This document shows, piece by piece, positions 8,863 to 16,294 of a DNA stretch of 33,270 nt (position 1 is its first letter; every line of letters starts with the position of its first letter). A program made the position numbers and the translations under genes. The stretch covers positions 1 to 33,270 of the forward strand of contig NZ_CAFK01000053.1 in assembly GCF_000239815.1 (NCBI RefSeq), read 5' to 3'. The DNA comes from Bradyrhizobium sp. STM 3843 (GTDB taxonomy: Bacteria; Pseudomonadota; Alphaproteobacteria; Rhizobiales; Xanthobacteraceae). The notes under the pieces are model-generated. The model was not told the DNA's origin. It saw nothing but the letters and a program-made list of their open reading frames with translations, and ran no database searches.

Positions 8863-9249
8863 CTAGGTGCTCTGAGGGGGGCCGTTCTCTGGCTCACCCG
8901 CGCCGATCACAAAATCCTCAATTTTGTGGCCCGTGCGGAGGGCGGCCGTCAACCAACGGGGGCGTTTGCCTCGACCGGACCATGTCTCGGTTGGCTCATT
9001 CGGATTGCGGTATTTGGGCGAGACCTTCGAATATTTGCGTGCCTCGTGAGTCCCGTTCCCGCCTGGTGAAAGAGGAGCCTCGTCGGAATTAAGAAGGGAC
9101 CAGTCCTTGTCACGGTGCAATTGAGCCAGCCGTTTTTCCAGCGCATGCTTCTCGGCGGTTAGCCTCGCTGCAAGAACTTCAATAACTGTTTCGTGAAGCT
9201 GCCATATCTCATCGACCGACATGGCATCGAGATTTAATTTTCTAACCAT
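8863..9249 (-). CDS. H-NS family nucleoid-associated regulator
   Basis: The product has 128 residues from ATG 9249. The N-terminal half is a helical oligomerisation domain (MSVDEIWQLHETVIEVL, then LTAEKHALEKRLAQLHRD). After a flexible linker comes the H-NS DNA-binding motif YRNPNEPTETWSGRGKRPRW, with the GRG core that inserts into the minor groove of AT-rich DNA. About 28 residues follow the motif. A TTG 12 codons upstream (9285) is an alternative start; the ATG was preferred for resemblance to known family N-termini although its ribosome binding site is poor. Such proteins silence AT-rich or foreign DNA. It sits at the edge of the gene-poor 8-16 kb stretch, which is suggestive but not evidence of local control. 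Confidence 0.9.
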   Translation of the reverse strand: MVRKLNLDAMSVDEIWQLHETVIEVLAARLTAEKHALEKRLAQLHRDKDWSLLNSDEAPLSPGGNGTHEARKYSKVSPKYRNPNEPTETWSGRGKRPRWLTAALRTGHKIEDFVIGAGEPENGPPQST

Positions 9250-9918
9250 CCCGCAACTTTCGGTCGGTTCTTGGAATCGGAACAATAATAGCCCTATTTT
9301 ATCCGATTTCTAGTAGAATGTCGCAATTGCTGCTACTTAGGTCAGTGAATTCCTCTGCTTAGCCGAGCTGCACATCTCGTCATTAGGCTTCGGCATGGGA
9401 AACATATTTAATTTGGTCGCGATAGCGAATTTGGCGGGCTGGCCCGTTCAAAAGTGGGCTCTAGCGATACGAAATCAATTGAACGACAGCTGCTGCTTCC
9501 CAACCGAGATAGGCGCAGCAATTGGGCGTCCCGCGCGACGGCAATCAAAAACAGAAAGTTTGGATTTCGATAACGACCCGGGCATTCCAGGTCCGAATGA
9601 TGCATAGCAGGACGAGTATTCTGAAGCAGGCGCGGAGCCTGCACTGGTAACGATCAGAGCAGGGCAAAAGTGACGAGCGTTCCGTATGTATAGTTTCGCC
9701 CGCCGCATATGCGATTAATTGGCATATGGCTTGATAATACAGATGTAAACGGGAGGGCGATGAGCCTCTGTTCCGACGATCACTGGAGTATTCCGAGATT
9801 AACTGTAGGGCGGCCGCCCGCTAGAGACCATTGCTTTGCGGTACGCTCCACATTAAAGTCTTAAAATAGGATTTATGTGGTCGGTTGTGTGCAGAGATTG
9901 CGAGTATTGGAGCTGGCG
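9250..9918. other. Intergenic region, AT-richer, no convincing gene
   Basis: This 670-bp stretch lies between the divergent H-NS-like and PEP-CTERM-like genes and is more AT-rich than the coding flanks. A possible 70-codon frame at 9395-9607 has neither a ribosome binding site nor a plausible composition. Two CATATG hexamers occur near 9706 and 9723. It probably holds both promoters. Confidence 0.45.
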
Positions 9919-10521
9919 ATGATTTTGGCGTTCCCATTCCAAAGAACCTTACTCGCCGCAATGACGGCCGGGGTGGTGCTCCTCCAAGCCAGCGCCCCAG
10001 TGGCGGCTGCGACTTATTCCGGTCAACTTCCCGACGGCTATTCGGATAATTTTTTTCAGATTGGCTCCGACACCTCAAGATTATCGATAAATATCAGCAC
10101 GCTCGGAGTTCGCGACCCGTCAATCTGTGCCACCTGCTATAGTTCCTATACTGACAATTTTGTAGTCAAGTTTTACGATAGTACCGGCCAGATCCTGAAA
10201 TCCTACAACGAACTAAATTATCTCTCCTATAATATGTACACGAGCTCGCACGGAATCGGTGCTGGACCAGTGTTCGTTCCCGCTCCGAGCGGAGCGGTTA
10301 CGATGGAGATCGTGAGCCAACTTACGATCGCTGGTCTTCTGGGCACAGATGGCCTTCCACTTGGATTTGGAAATCTGAACATATTCTCAGATGGCTCGAC
10401 CGTGGCCGCGACCCCGATTCCTTCGAGTATTTCACTGGTGGCATCGACTCTCGCCATAGCCGGCGTCTTTGCCTGGTATCAGCGGCGCAAGAAAGTCACC
10501 GCTTTGTCGGCCTTAGCGTAG
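9919..10521 (+). CDS. Secreted protein with PEP-CTERM-like C-terminal sorting signal
   Basis: The ATG at 9919 is chosen because GGAG lies six bases upstream and the signal peptide then starts directly (hydrophobic LLAAMTAGVVLLQ, cleavage near AAA-T about residue 31). The 200-residue product has a Ser/Tyr/Thr-rich middle with one CATC pair (Cys70, Cys73). It ends with TPIPSSISLVASTLAIAGVFAWYQRRKK: a Pro-rich box, one hydrophobic helix at about 171-186 and a basic cluster. That tripartite end matches the exosortase-recognised PEP-CTERM architecture in a variant form. Such proteins are linked to extracellular polysaccharide production, and a polysaccharide-initiating transferase lies 0.6 kb downstream. 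No exosortase gene is in the window. The body is not recognised. Confidence 0.72.
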   Translation: MILAFPFQRTLLAAMTAGVVLLQASAPVAAATYSGQLPDGYSDNFFQIGSDTSRLSINISTLGVRDPSICATCYSSYTDNFVVKFYDSTGQILKSYNELNYLSYNMYTSSHGIGAGPVFVPAPSGAVTMEIVSQLTIAGLLGTDGLPLGFGNLNIFSDGSTVAATPIPSSISLVASTLAIAGVFAWYQRRKKVTALSALA

Positions 10522-11096
10522 GCAAGAGTATTCGAGGCATCCTCATTTTGCTGCGGTCGTAAGCAGAGTGGCATAAGACCCCGGCTGGCTGAGGCCTCAG
10601 TGGTGGATGCCGGCCTCGATCAGCTTCATTCTGTCCGTCGCTTCGGCGTCGTTTGCGGGGTCGTGACCGTCCGAGCTGACCACGCGGGTTGACGGATTTC
10701 GTCGGCCGCCTGGTGTACTTGCGGCACGTCTTGATCATCATCATCGCGTATCGCGGAACTTCTCCAGCTGACGCGTCCTGACGGTTAGGGGTGACAAAGA
10801 GGAATTGTTGGTGCAGGGGCACCCGGCAACAAGTTGTGGTTTATCCAACAAGCTCATGCTGCTGACGGTAGCTCATAACGAGCGAGCGGCAGCTCATCGT
10901 GGAATAGATGGATTGCGGGTCAGGACAAATCAATTCAAGACCCGCCGTTTTCCAGTCAAACAAATTCTGCGTCGTTCCTGAAAGACATCGAGCGCGGGGT
11001 CAAATCCTGCCCTCTCGGTGGGAGAGTCGACACCTCGGCGAACTTCACAGGACTTCGCTCCGGCGCGCCGCTCAGGCATTCGGCCGAAAGTCCACT
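10522..11096. other. Intergenic region, no supported gene
   Basis: This 575-bp stretch lies between convergent genes. A hairpin GCGGGTC-N17-GACCCGC at 10915-10945, followed by CGTTTT, could end plus-strand transcription. A 12-bp palindrome CTGAGGCCTCAG lies at 10589-10600. Short minus-strand frames around 10600-10740 look partly protein-like but are broken by stops. Confidence 0.4.
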
Positions 11097-12560
11097 TCAA
11101 TAGGCGTTCCGTTTCCGCAAGACCTCGAACACGGTCTTGATGAGAATAAACAGGTCGAGCCAAATGCTCCAATTATTGATGTACCAAAGGTCGAGCTTCA
11201 CGCGCTTTGCGATATGTTGGACCGTCGGCGTTTCGCCCCTTGCGCCGTTGCATTGAGCCCAGCCGGTGATGCCCGGCTTGACGTGGTGCCTGACAGCATA
11301 ATCACTCAGGACAGTTTCGAAGTAACTATCGTGCGCAAGAGCATGGGGTCTCGGTCCCACCAGCGACATGTCGCCTTTGACCACGTTGAAGAGTTGCGGC
11401 AACTCATCGATGCTAGCTGCTCTAAGCAGTCGCCCGACGCCCGTCACCCTCATATCGTTGCGAGTTGCCTGAACGACGTGCGAGCCGTTTTCCTGCACGG
11501 TCATTGTGCGGAATTTGTAAATAACAAACTCCTTGCCGTTAAATCCCCGCCGCAGCTGTCGAAAGATCACGGGCCCGGGACTTCCGAGCTTGATAGCCGC
11601 CGCCGCGAGAAACATGATCGGCAGGAAAAACACGATCGCGAGAGAGGAAAATACGACGTCCATCCCGCGCTTCACGAGGCGCTGCCATTCTGACAGCGGA
11701 GCCCTCTGAATCTCGACGACGAGAGCTCCTCGCTGCGCGGACGAGGTAAGGCTGGTCAACGATCGGATTCGCAGATCCGGCAGCAACTGAGATGCAACCG
11801 GAAGCAATTTCATCTGGTTCTTGACCAGCTCTATGCGATCAATGTCGTTCCACGGCAGCGCGATGAGAACCTGCCGGCAGTTATGTTTCCGCACGAATTG
11901 AGATGCGGCACTGATGACCTGCGTATCCAGCAGGGACCGCTCCGAGATATCCCGTTCGACCCCCAGAATAAATCGATTTACCTCGGTAGCGCCGCAGAGA
12001 ACCAGTAAATCGGCCGGGGTCAAAGCAGCCATTTCGGCGAAATCGCCGATCAAGACAGTGTCGCGCCCACCTATCGCGCCTCGTTCAACGGCACGTGCGA
12101 TCGCCTCTTTTGCAGCCTTCCGGCTCAGAAGCAGCCCAACGGCTGCGAGAGAGCCGAAGATAATAAAAGCACCGCGTGAGTAAACGACGCTGATTTTCAG
12201 AAGAAACGCAATGAACGCAAGGAGCAGGCCGGTGCTAAACCAGCAAACAAGTATTTCCTTGAGCTCAACTCTCGGCTTGGCAATTTCCTGAAAATCATAA
12301 TGGCCGCTTCCATGCATTCTAAGAACGTACAATATGCTGGCGAGCAACCCGACGCCGCTTTCAAGCACATATTCGGAACCGGAGTTTCCGGCCAGAAATT
12401 GATAGCCCACGCCGCCAATGAGAGCCGATACGAAAATGACGGTCGCGTCGCAGCTTAGTAGTCCATAAGATACAAGGCCGGATGAGAGCGCCTTCGAGTT
12501 CGGGCTAACCGAATATGCATAGTGCGCAGTCTGTTCATTAACATCAGATTTAATCGACAT
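11097..12560 (-). CDS. Polyprenyl-phosphate sugar-1-phosphate transferase initiating exopolysaccharide synthesis
   Basis: A membrane enzyme of 487 residues expected to load the first sugar-phosphate onto undecaprenyl phosphate. The N-terminal half carries about four transmembrane segments and a nucleotide-binding-like middle domain (TVLIGDFAEMAALTP). The C-terminal third is the bacterial sugar transferase domain. It has the membrane-entering segment (KRGMDVVFSSLAIVFFLPIM), the catalytic-type motif SIDELPQLFNV with Asp-Glu, then GDMSLVGPRP and KPGITGWAQCNGARGE. This order matches WbaP/PssY/GumD-like proteins. The exact sugar (glucose or galactose) cannot be told. A GTG four codons upstream (12572) is an alternative start. 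No other glycosyltransferases are nearby, so it is an isolated gene here. The PEP-CTERM-like gene is convergent to it. Confidence 0.92.
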   Translation of the reverse strand: MSIKSDVNEQTAHYAYSVSPNSKALSSGLVSYGLLSCDATVIFVSALIGGVGYQFLAGNSGSEYVLESGVGLLASILYVLRMHGSGHYDFQEIAKPRVELKEILVCWFSTGLLLAFIAFLLKISVVYSRGAFIIFGSLAAVGLLLSRKAAKEAIARAVERGAIGGRDTVLIGDFAEMAALTPADLLVLCGATEVNRFILGVERDISERSLLDTQVISAASQFVRKHNCRQVLIALPWNDIDRIELVKNQMKLLPVASQLLPDLRIRSLTSLTSSAQRGALVVEIQRAPLSEWQRLVKRGMDVVFSSLAIVFFLPIMFLAAAAIKLGSPGPVIFRQLRRGFNGKEFVIYKFRTMTVQENGSHVVQATRNDMRVTGVGRLLRAASIDELPQLFNVVKGDMSLVGPRPHALAHDSYFETVLSDYAVRHHVKPGITGWAQCNGARGETPTVQHIAKRVKLDLWYINNWSIWLDLFILIKTVFEVLRKRNAY

Positions 12561-13058
12561 AGCCGCCGCCACCGCCTATTTAATTTCGATCCAGCGAGAA
12601 ATTGAGTTCAAATCGTCGATTTAAATATCCGTTAACTAAAACAATATACGATGGCGATTTGTGTGGCGCAATATCAATTTTTAAGGCGATGATGCCTGAA
12701 GCTTGACCTTTGGTACGGTATCGGCCCTTGCAAGCTCTAAAATACCGCGAGGTCATTTTTGACGCCGGGATCGGCGGCAAGCCGTTGAATCCAGGATGAC
12801 AAGATAAGGCTGGGTTAAAGCCTGGACGCGAGTGTGGATCTCTATCCGGCCCAAGCCACGCAGTTTAATCGGTCTTCTTTTCAGAATTGTGGACCGCGGA
12901 AAAACTCCAAAAAACCTTGGCCTCCTTTCGTTGTTGCAACTCGGGCGGCGCCGCCTCGATCGGAAGGTTTGTCTCGCGCTCGGGTCAATGTTGGCCTTCA
13001 TCCGGCGTGCGTGGGCAAGTGATGCCCTCGCCACGGTGAGCCGCGCCATGAACCCGTT

Positions 13059-13086
13059 TGGTTAACCCGTTGTGGTTAACCCGTTG
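13059..13086. repeat. Perfect 14-bp tandem duplication containing GTTAAC
   Basis: TGGTTAACCCGTTG occurs twice back to back (13059-13072 and 13073-13086), each with the palindrome GTTAAC. A related half-unit AACCCGTT precedes them. It could be a repeated binding site or slippage product. Confidence 0.6.
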
Positions 13087-13384
13087 GGTTTTCCTGGCGA
13101 CATTTTATTCATCGGATGGCGGCGAATCGATGTCTCGGGGGAGCGGAGCAGCTTTGCAGGGGCGAGGGCAGGCGCTTGCTCGGGCAACTCGCATGAGCCG
13201 CGGGCTGGAAATCTCGCCGGAGATGGCCCTGTTGTGCGCATGACACCAAGACGGTTTAGACGTCATACATCCCGAATGGCCAGCGTGTCCCATAATAAAA
13301 CATCTAGAACGGCCCGTGCGGGCGAAAGGCCGATCGGGTCGTGTCAATAGGAGCTTGGTTGCAACAAAATGATGCAATAGCAGT

Positions 13385-13400
13385 TGGCACGCCCGATGCA
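13385..13400 (+). promoter_or_regulatory. Sigma-54 (RpoN)-type promoter candidate
   Basis: TGGCACG-CCCG-ATGCA matches the RpoN consensus TGGCACG-N4-TTGCA at all seven -24 bases and four of five -12 bases. The invariant GG and GC are ten bases apart as required. It would start transcription near 13411, just before a TAGGAG ribosome binding site and ATG 13433. No activator site was identified. Confidence 0.5.
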
Positions 13401-13432
13401 GGAATGCGACAGTTTTTAGGAGATGCCAAAAA

Positions 13433-13663
13433 ATGGAAAACCGGCGCTCGCTGCAGATAAGACTGGCCCACCAGAGTGACGAACTTAAGGTCCTGGAGCA
13501 GGATAAGGCTCCGGACTTGGCCGCCCAGTTTCTCGAGATCAAGCGGCTGCGCCGCGAGTTGCGGATCGCTCAATGTGGTCGCATTGCGCTCACCGCAGGA
13601 CATGAGCCTCTCTCTCCCAACATGGGCTCATCTAGACGACGCAGCCTGGCGATGAAGTCATGA
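13433..13663 (+). CDS. Small coiled-coil hypothetical protein
   Basis: This 76-residue product begins at an ATG ten bases after TAGGAG. Residues about 5-46 are charged and heptad-like (IRLAHQSDELKVLEQ, then QFLEIKRLRRELRIAQ), suggesting one or two helices that could self-associate. The rest looks disordered and basic. There are no recognised domains. Support comes from the ribosome binding site and the well-placed sigma-54-like promoter at 13385-13400. The gene could still be a chance frame in a gene-poor stretch. Confidence 0.5.
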   Translation: MENRRSLQIRLAHQSDELKVLEQDKAPDLAAQFLEIKRLRRELRIAQCGRIALTAGHEPLSPNMGSSRRRSLAMKS

Positions 13664-14020
13664 CCTACATGGCCATCAAGGGGCCAGCCGAGGCAGGGCC
13701 TCGAGGTCGCGCATGGCGAACGAGCCGGGATATCAATCCCGCTCACCTGACACCGCGGGCAGTAAAATGCCCACAGAACAATGAACGGCCCAGGCATCGG
13801 TGGATGCCCAGGTTCATCTCCCTGTGATTTAAGCTGGCCGCGGCCCTGCTCTTCAGCTTTGCCGCTTGCGAGCAACTCACCTTGCCTCACGACATCAGCA
13901 TTCGGTGCCCGCGAGCAACGAGGATCAGCTTGCCGGTGCCGATGGGCCGGTTGCTTCGACCAGCAGCGGTGCGGTTGGAAGCTCGACTATAAGACAGCCG
14001 AGACCGCCACCCGAGATGGT
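13664..14020. other. Intergenic region, no supported gene
   Basis: This 357-bp stretch lies between convergent small genes. A minus-strand frame (13570-13890) includes CPRC and overlaps the preceding coiled-coil gene. Its codon choice is poor and it has no ribosome binding site. Confidence 0.4.
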
Positions 14021-14305
14021 TCAATCTATCCTCGACCGCGAAAAATGGACTGGGCTGCACGCAATTACGTTTCGCCAATGCCGGCCCACTGGCACTGCCT
14101 TGCGGCAGCACCCCCCACGGCAGGCATAATATCCGTAAGGCGCGAAGAGCGGATTGGGCGGGTATGCTCCATCATAATAAGGATAATCGCCCGAATAGAC
14201 GGGAAGGGTCCCCAAGAAGCCCGGGCCCAGGTCAACGGCGGCGGACTGTGAAAGGGGAATGACCGAAAGGCCGAGGACAAGCGCAACAGCGGAAAGGAGT
14301 TTCAT
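14021..14305 (-). CDS. Small secreted Gly/Tyr/Pro-rich hypothetical protein
   Basis: This 94-residue product starts at an ATG preceded by CAGGAAT at good spacing. The N-terminus is a clear signal peptide (MKLLSAVALVLGLSVIPLSQ, cleavage near residues 22-23). The mature part is rich in Tyr, Pro and Gly (YSGDYPYYDGAYPPNPLF, APYGYYACRGGCC) with three clustered Cys and ends in a basic segment (RHWRNVIAC). Similar short Tyr-rich exported proteins are familiar in Bradyrhizobium, but their function is unknown to me. Confidence 0.7.
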   Translation of the reverse strand: MKLLSAVALVLGLSVIPLSQSAAVDLGPGFLGTLPVYSGDYPYYDGAYPPNPLFAPYGYYACRGGCCRKAVPVGRHWRNVIACSPVHFSRSRID

Positions 14306-14736
14306 GAAGACATTCCTGTCAGAATACGGCCGGCCGCAGGACGCTTCCGCACTTGCCCCGGCAACTGCTGAATCAGGCTCGCACTATATCGTTTGCCGCG
14401 ATCAGCGCTAGCCGTTGTCGGACCCAAGGATGTCTTGGACATTCTGATGCAAGCACCCTATGCGATCTCGCGGCTGCTCCTGGCCCACCTGATCCGTGCT
14501 TCGCGATGCTGGGATGTTGGCTGCATTATATTACCTTTTTCGCATTAAATCTTCCCTTACAGCCGGTCCTTTGGCTCCCGCCGATCGGGCAACGCGTCAA
14601 ATCTGGATGTTGGCGTGTTCGATGTGCAGCTTCCTGCCAGTGCTGGGCAAACGATCTGCGTCGTTAGGTAGTCACGGCCGAAAACAGCCCTCGGCGAGAG
14701 CAGATCTGTGTCGATCGTACGGGCGTCGTCTACTGG
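14306..14736. other. Intergenic region, nothing recognised
   Basis: This 430-bp stretch follows the start of the Tyr-rich secreted protein gene. Plus-strand frames (for example from 14353 and 14496) lack ribosome binding sites and protein-like composition. The promoter of the secreted protein should lie at its left end. Confidence 0.4.
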
Positions 14737-14895
14737 TTAACTAGCCTTCAGGCCGCCTCTCTGTGTTAGAAGTCGACGCCCGCAGATGTCGATGGATTCG
14801 CCAGGCGAAACCAGAAGCGTGTGCGCCGGGGCGGTGATAGTGAAGCAGTTCATAATGCGCCTGATAATGCGTGTGCTATTAAATGTGAGGATCAT
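14737..14895 (-). CDS. Possible 52-residue hypothetical protein
   Basis: From ATG 14895 (or internal ATG 14853) the frame encodes a short protein whose second half (FTITAPAHTLLVSPGE, then IDICGRRLLTQRG) has alternating hydrophobic beta-like composition and GC-rich third positions. The ribosome binding site is weak (GGAG 11 bases upstream of 14895). It is divergent from the 57-residue gene at 14955. It could be a real microprotein or a remnant. Confidence 0.3.
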   Translation of the reverse strand: MILTFNSTRIIRRIMNCFTITAPAHTLLVSPGESIDICGRRLLTQRGGLKAS

Positions 14896-14954
14896 GGAGC
14901 TTCTGTCTCCGCGAGACCTCGGCCGCCGCAAACAAAAAAACGGATAGAGATCGG

Positions 14955-15128
14955 ATGCCAAAGTTATTGACGAATCAACAGCTCGCCCAATGCTTTCGTG
15001 AATTGATTCAATTGCGGGCCGCGGTACGTGAGGCCGAGCGTGATATCGAACAAATGGCCAAGGACGAGATCAGGAATGCGTCGAATTTGGTCGCCCGAGG
15101 AATGGGGCTTCCGGTCGTCCTGCACTAG
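14955..15128 (+). CDS. Small helical hypothetical protein
   Basis: This 57-residue frame begins ATG and ends TAG. Its first 45 residues (LTNQQLAQCFRELIQLRAAV, then REAERDIEQMAKDEIR) form one long amphipathic, heptad-like helix. The last dozen are hydrophobic (MGLPVVL). The ribosome binding site is weak. The even, charged helical composition and GC-rich third positions favour a real gene. No family is recognised. Confidence 0.5.
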   Translation: MPKLLTNQQLAQCFRELIQLRAAVREAERDIEQMAKDEIRNASNLVARGMGLPVVLH

Positions 15129-15397
15129 ATCTTCTGCCTGAAATCTGGCGCGTCGTGCTGCTGCAAGCTTGGCAACGGGCCGAAGCCTCGACGCTCCTTC
15201 CCAGTTTGCGTGTTCGGAAGACGACCAGTTGTCAAGATCGTATTTGCTGGGGCCGGAGTTCTACCTCGGCCAGACTTGCGGGTGATGGCCGGCCCAAGAC
15301 AGATCTACGCTCGCTCAGGCGGGTTCATGATCTGAGATTTTGCATTGTTCAGTCGAATGACGCTGGTGCGTCAGTTTTCCTGACTTATCTCGATGGC

Positions 15398-15964
15398 TCA
15401 GGTCGAGTCGCCCGGAAGATCATTCTTTTCGTTGCTGCCGACCTGTTTATCACTTTGATGGTCGGAGCCGGGGGATGCATCGCCGACCGTCAACCCGACA
15501 ATTTGAATTGGCGTCGACCGCGCTTGAAGCTCGCCTTCCAAAGCGGCCGTCCCGATTGTCTGCTGAGGGCGCGCTCCCGACACACGAACGGCTAGCACCT
15601 CGACTGGCTTACGAGTCGGGGATGCTTCATGCTGGTCTTTCGCGACGTGCGGGCTGGTGGTCGAGGCGGACACCTCCAAGCCGACAAGCTTTACTTCATT
15701 TTGAGGAGGAGAATCTTGAACAGGAGGCTGAGTGATATTTGGAACAGGGACCGCCTCGGCCAGTCCCTCCAGGCGTTTCAAGCCTACTTCCAGCAACCCG
15801 ATCTCTTCCGTTAACTCCTCGAGCAGCGGAAGATGTCGATCGGCGTTGGAGATCGATTTCAGATCGCTGGTCAGTTTTCGCCGATGCGCCAGCGAGTCCT
15901 GAATGGCCTTGCTGTTTCCATTCCTAACGTAGAAGTCGACAATTGTTTGGAATGCGCTTGCCAT
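15398..15964 (-). CDS. Hypothetical protein with helical N-terminus and disordered C-terminus
   Basis: This 188-residue product begins MASAFQTIVDFYVRNGNSKA. Residues 1-70 are predicted helical and charged, with a leucine-spaced stretch (LPLLEELTEEIGLLEVGLKR). The remaining 115 or so residues are rich in Pro, Ser, Val and Gln (VPVPNITQPPVQDSPP) and look disordered. There is no signal peptide or membrane segment. The N-terminus resembles conserved Bradyrhizobium hypothetical proteins, from memory. The longest plus-strand frame over the region has a poorer composition. Confidence 0.6.
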   Translation of the reverse strand: MASAFQTIVDFYVRNGNSKAIQDSLAHRRKLTSDLKSISNADRHLPLLEELTEEIGLLEVGLKRLEGLAEAVPVPNITQPPVQDSPPQNEVKLVGLEVSASTTSPHVAKDQHEASPTRKPVEVLAVRVSGARPQQTIGTAALEGELQARSTPIQIVGLTVGDASPGSDHQSDKQVGSNEKNDLPGDST

Positions 15965-16294
15965 ATGCGGCTCTTAGAAGAAATGTTTAGGCAAAAACGG
16001 ATTAAGTTCGATGATCATTAAATAGGGATATAAAGAGTAACGCGTCAAGCTCAATGCCGGCGGGATCCCGATGCGAGTTCACTCGCCCAGACGCTAAATC
16101 CGTCACCACGCGGGCAAGCTGGCTTGGTAGCCTTCGGGTGTCGGATCTCGTTGAGATAGCATGTGAAGTTCGATTGAAATCGACTCTGTCTTCGGTGGCT
16201 CCTGGCCAGACCTTAAGCGATAGGTTGCGTGCTCAGAGGAGAATTGCTGCTGTATGAGGCGACGATCGATACCAAGTCGCAAGGAGGTGAGGCA
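15965..16294. other. Intergenic region between divergent genes
   Basis: This 330-bp stretch should carry promoters for the hypothetical protein (minus) and the glycoside hydrolase (plus). No operator or promoter consensus was clear. The last part contains the strong ribosome binding site AAGGAGGTGA at 16281-16290. Confidence 0.4.

Larger units (their letters stand above)
12561..13432. other. Long intergenic region with repeats and promoters, no confident gene
   Basis: This 870-bp stretch holds an AT-rich part at 12575-12700, probably the promoter of the sugar transferase gene. It includes the inverted repeat AAATCG-T-CGATTT at 12610-12622. A 14-bp tandem duplication lies at 13059-13086 and a sigma-54-like site at 13385-13400. 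Open frames of 60-98 codons occur on both strands but none has a ribosome binding site plus recognisable content. Confidence 0.45.

Noticed and set aside
9395..9607. 70-codon plus-strand frame between the H-NS-like and PEP-CTERM-like genes
   Set aside because: It has no ribosome binding site, mixed composition and no recognisable motif.
9719..9735. TTGGCATATGGCTTGAT resembling a sigma-54 promoter upstream of the PEP-CTERM-like gene
   Set aside because: The invariant -12 GC is GA, and it lies about 185 bp before the start codon.
10496..10822. 108-codon minus-strand frame
   Set aside because: It is Arg/Pro-rich and shadow-like. A protein-like stretch in another frame (ends AEATDRMKLIEAGIHH) has a stop and no start, so at most it is a decayed remnant.
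13570..13890. 106-codon minus-strand frame with CPRC motif
   Set aside because: It overlaps the better supported small gene at 13433-13663, uses poor codons and has no ribosome binding site.
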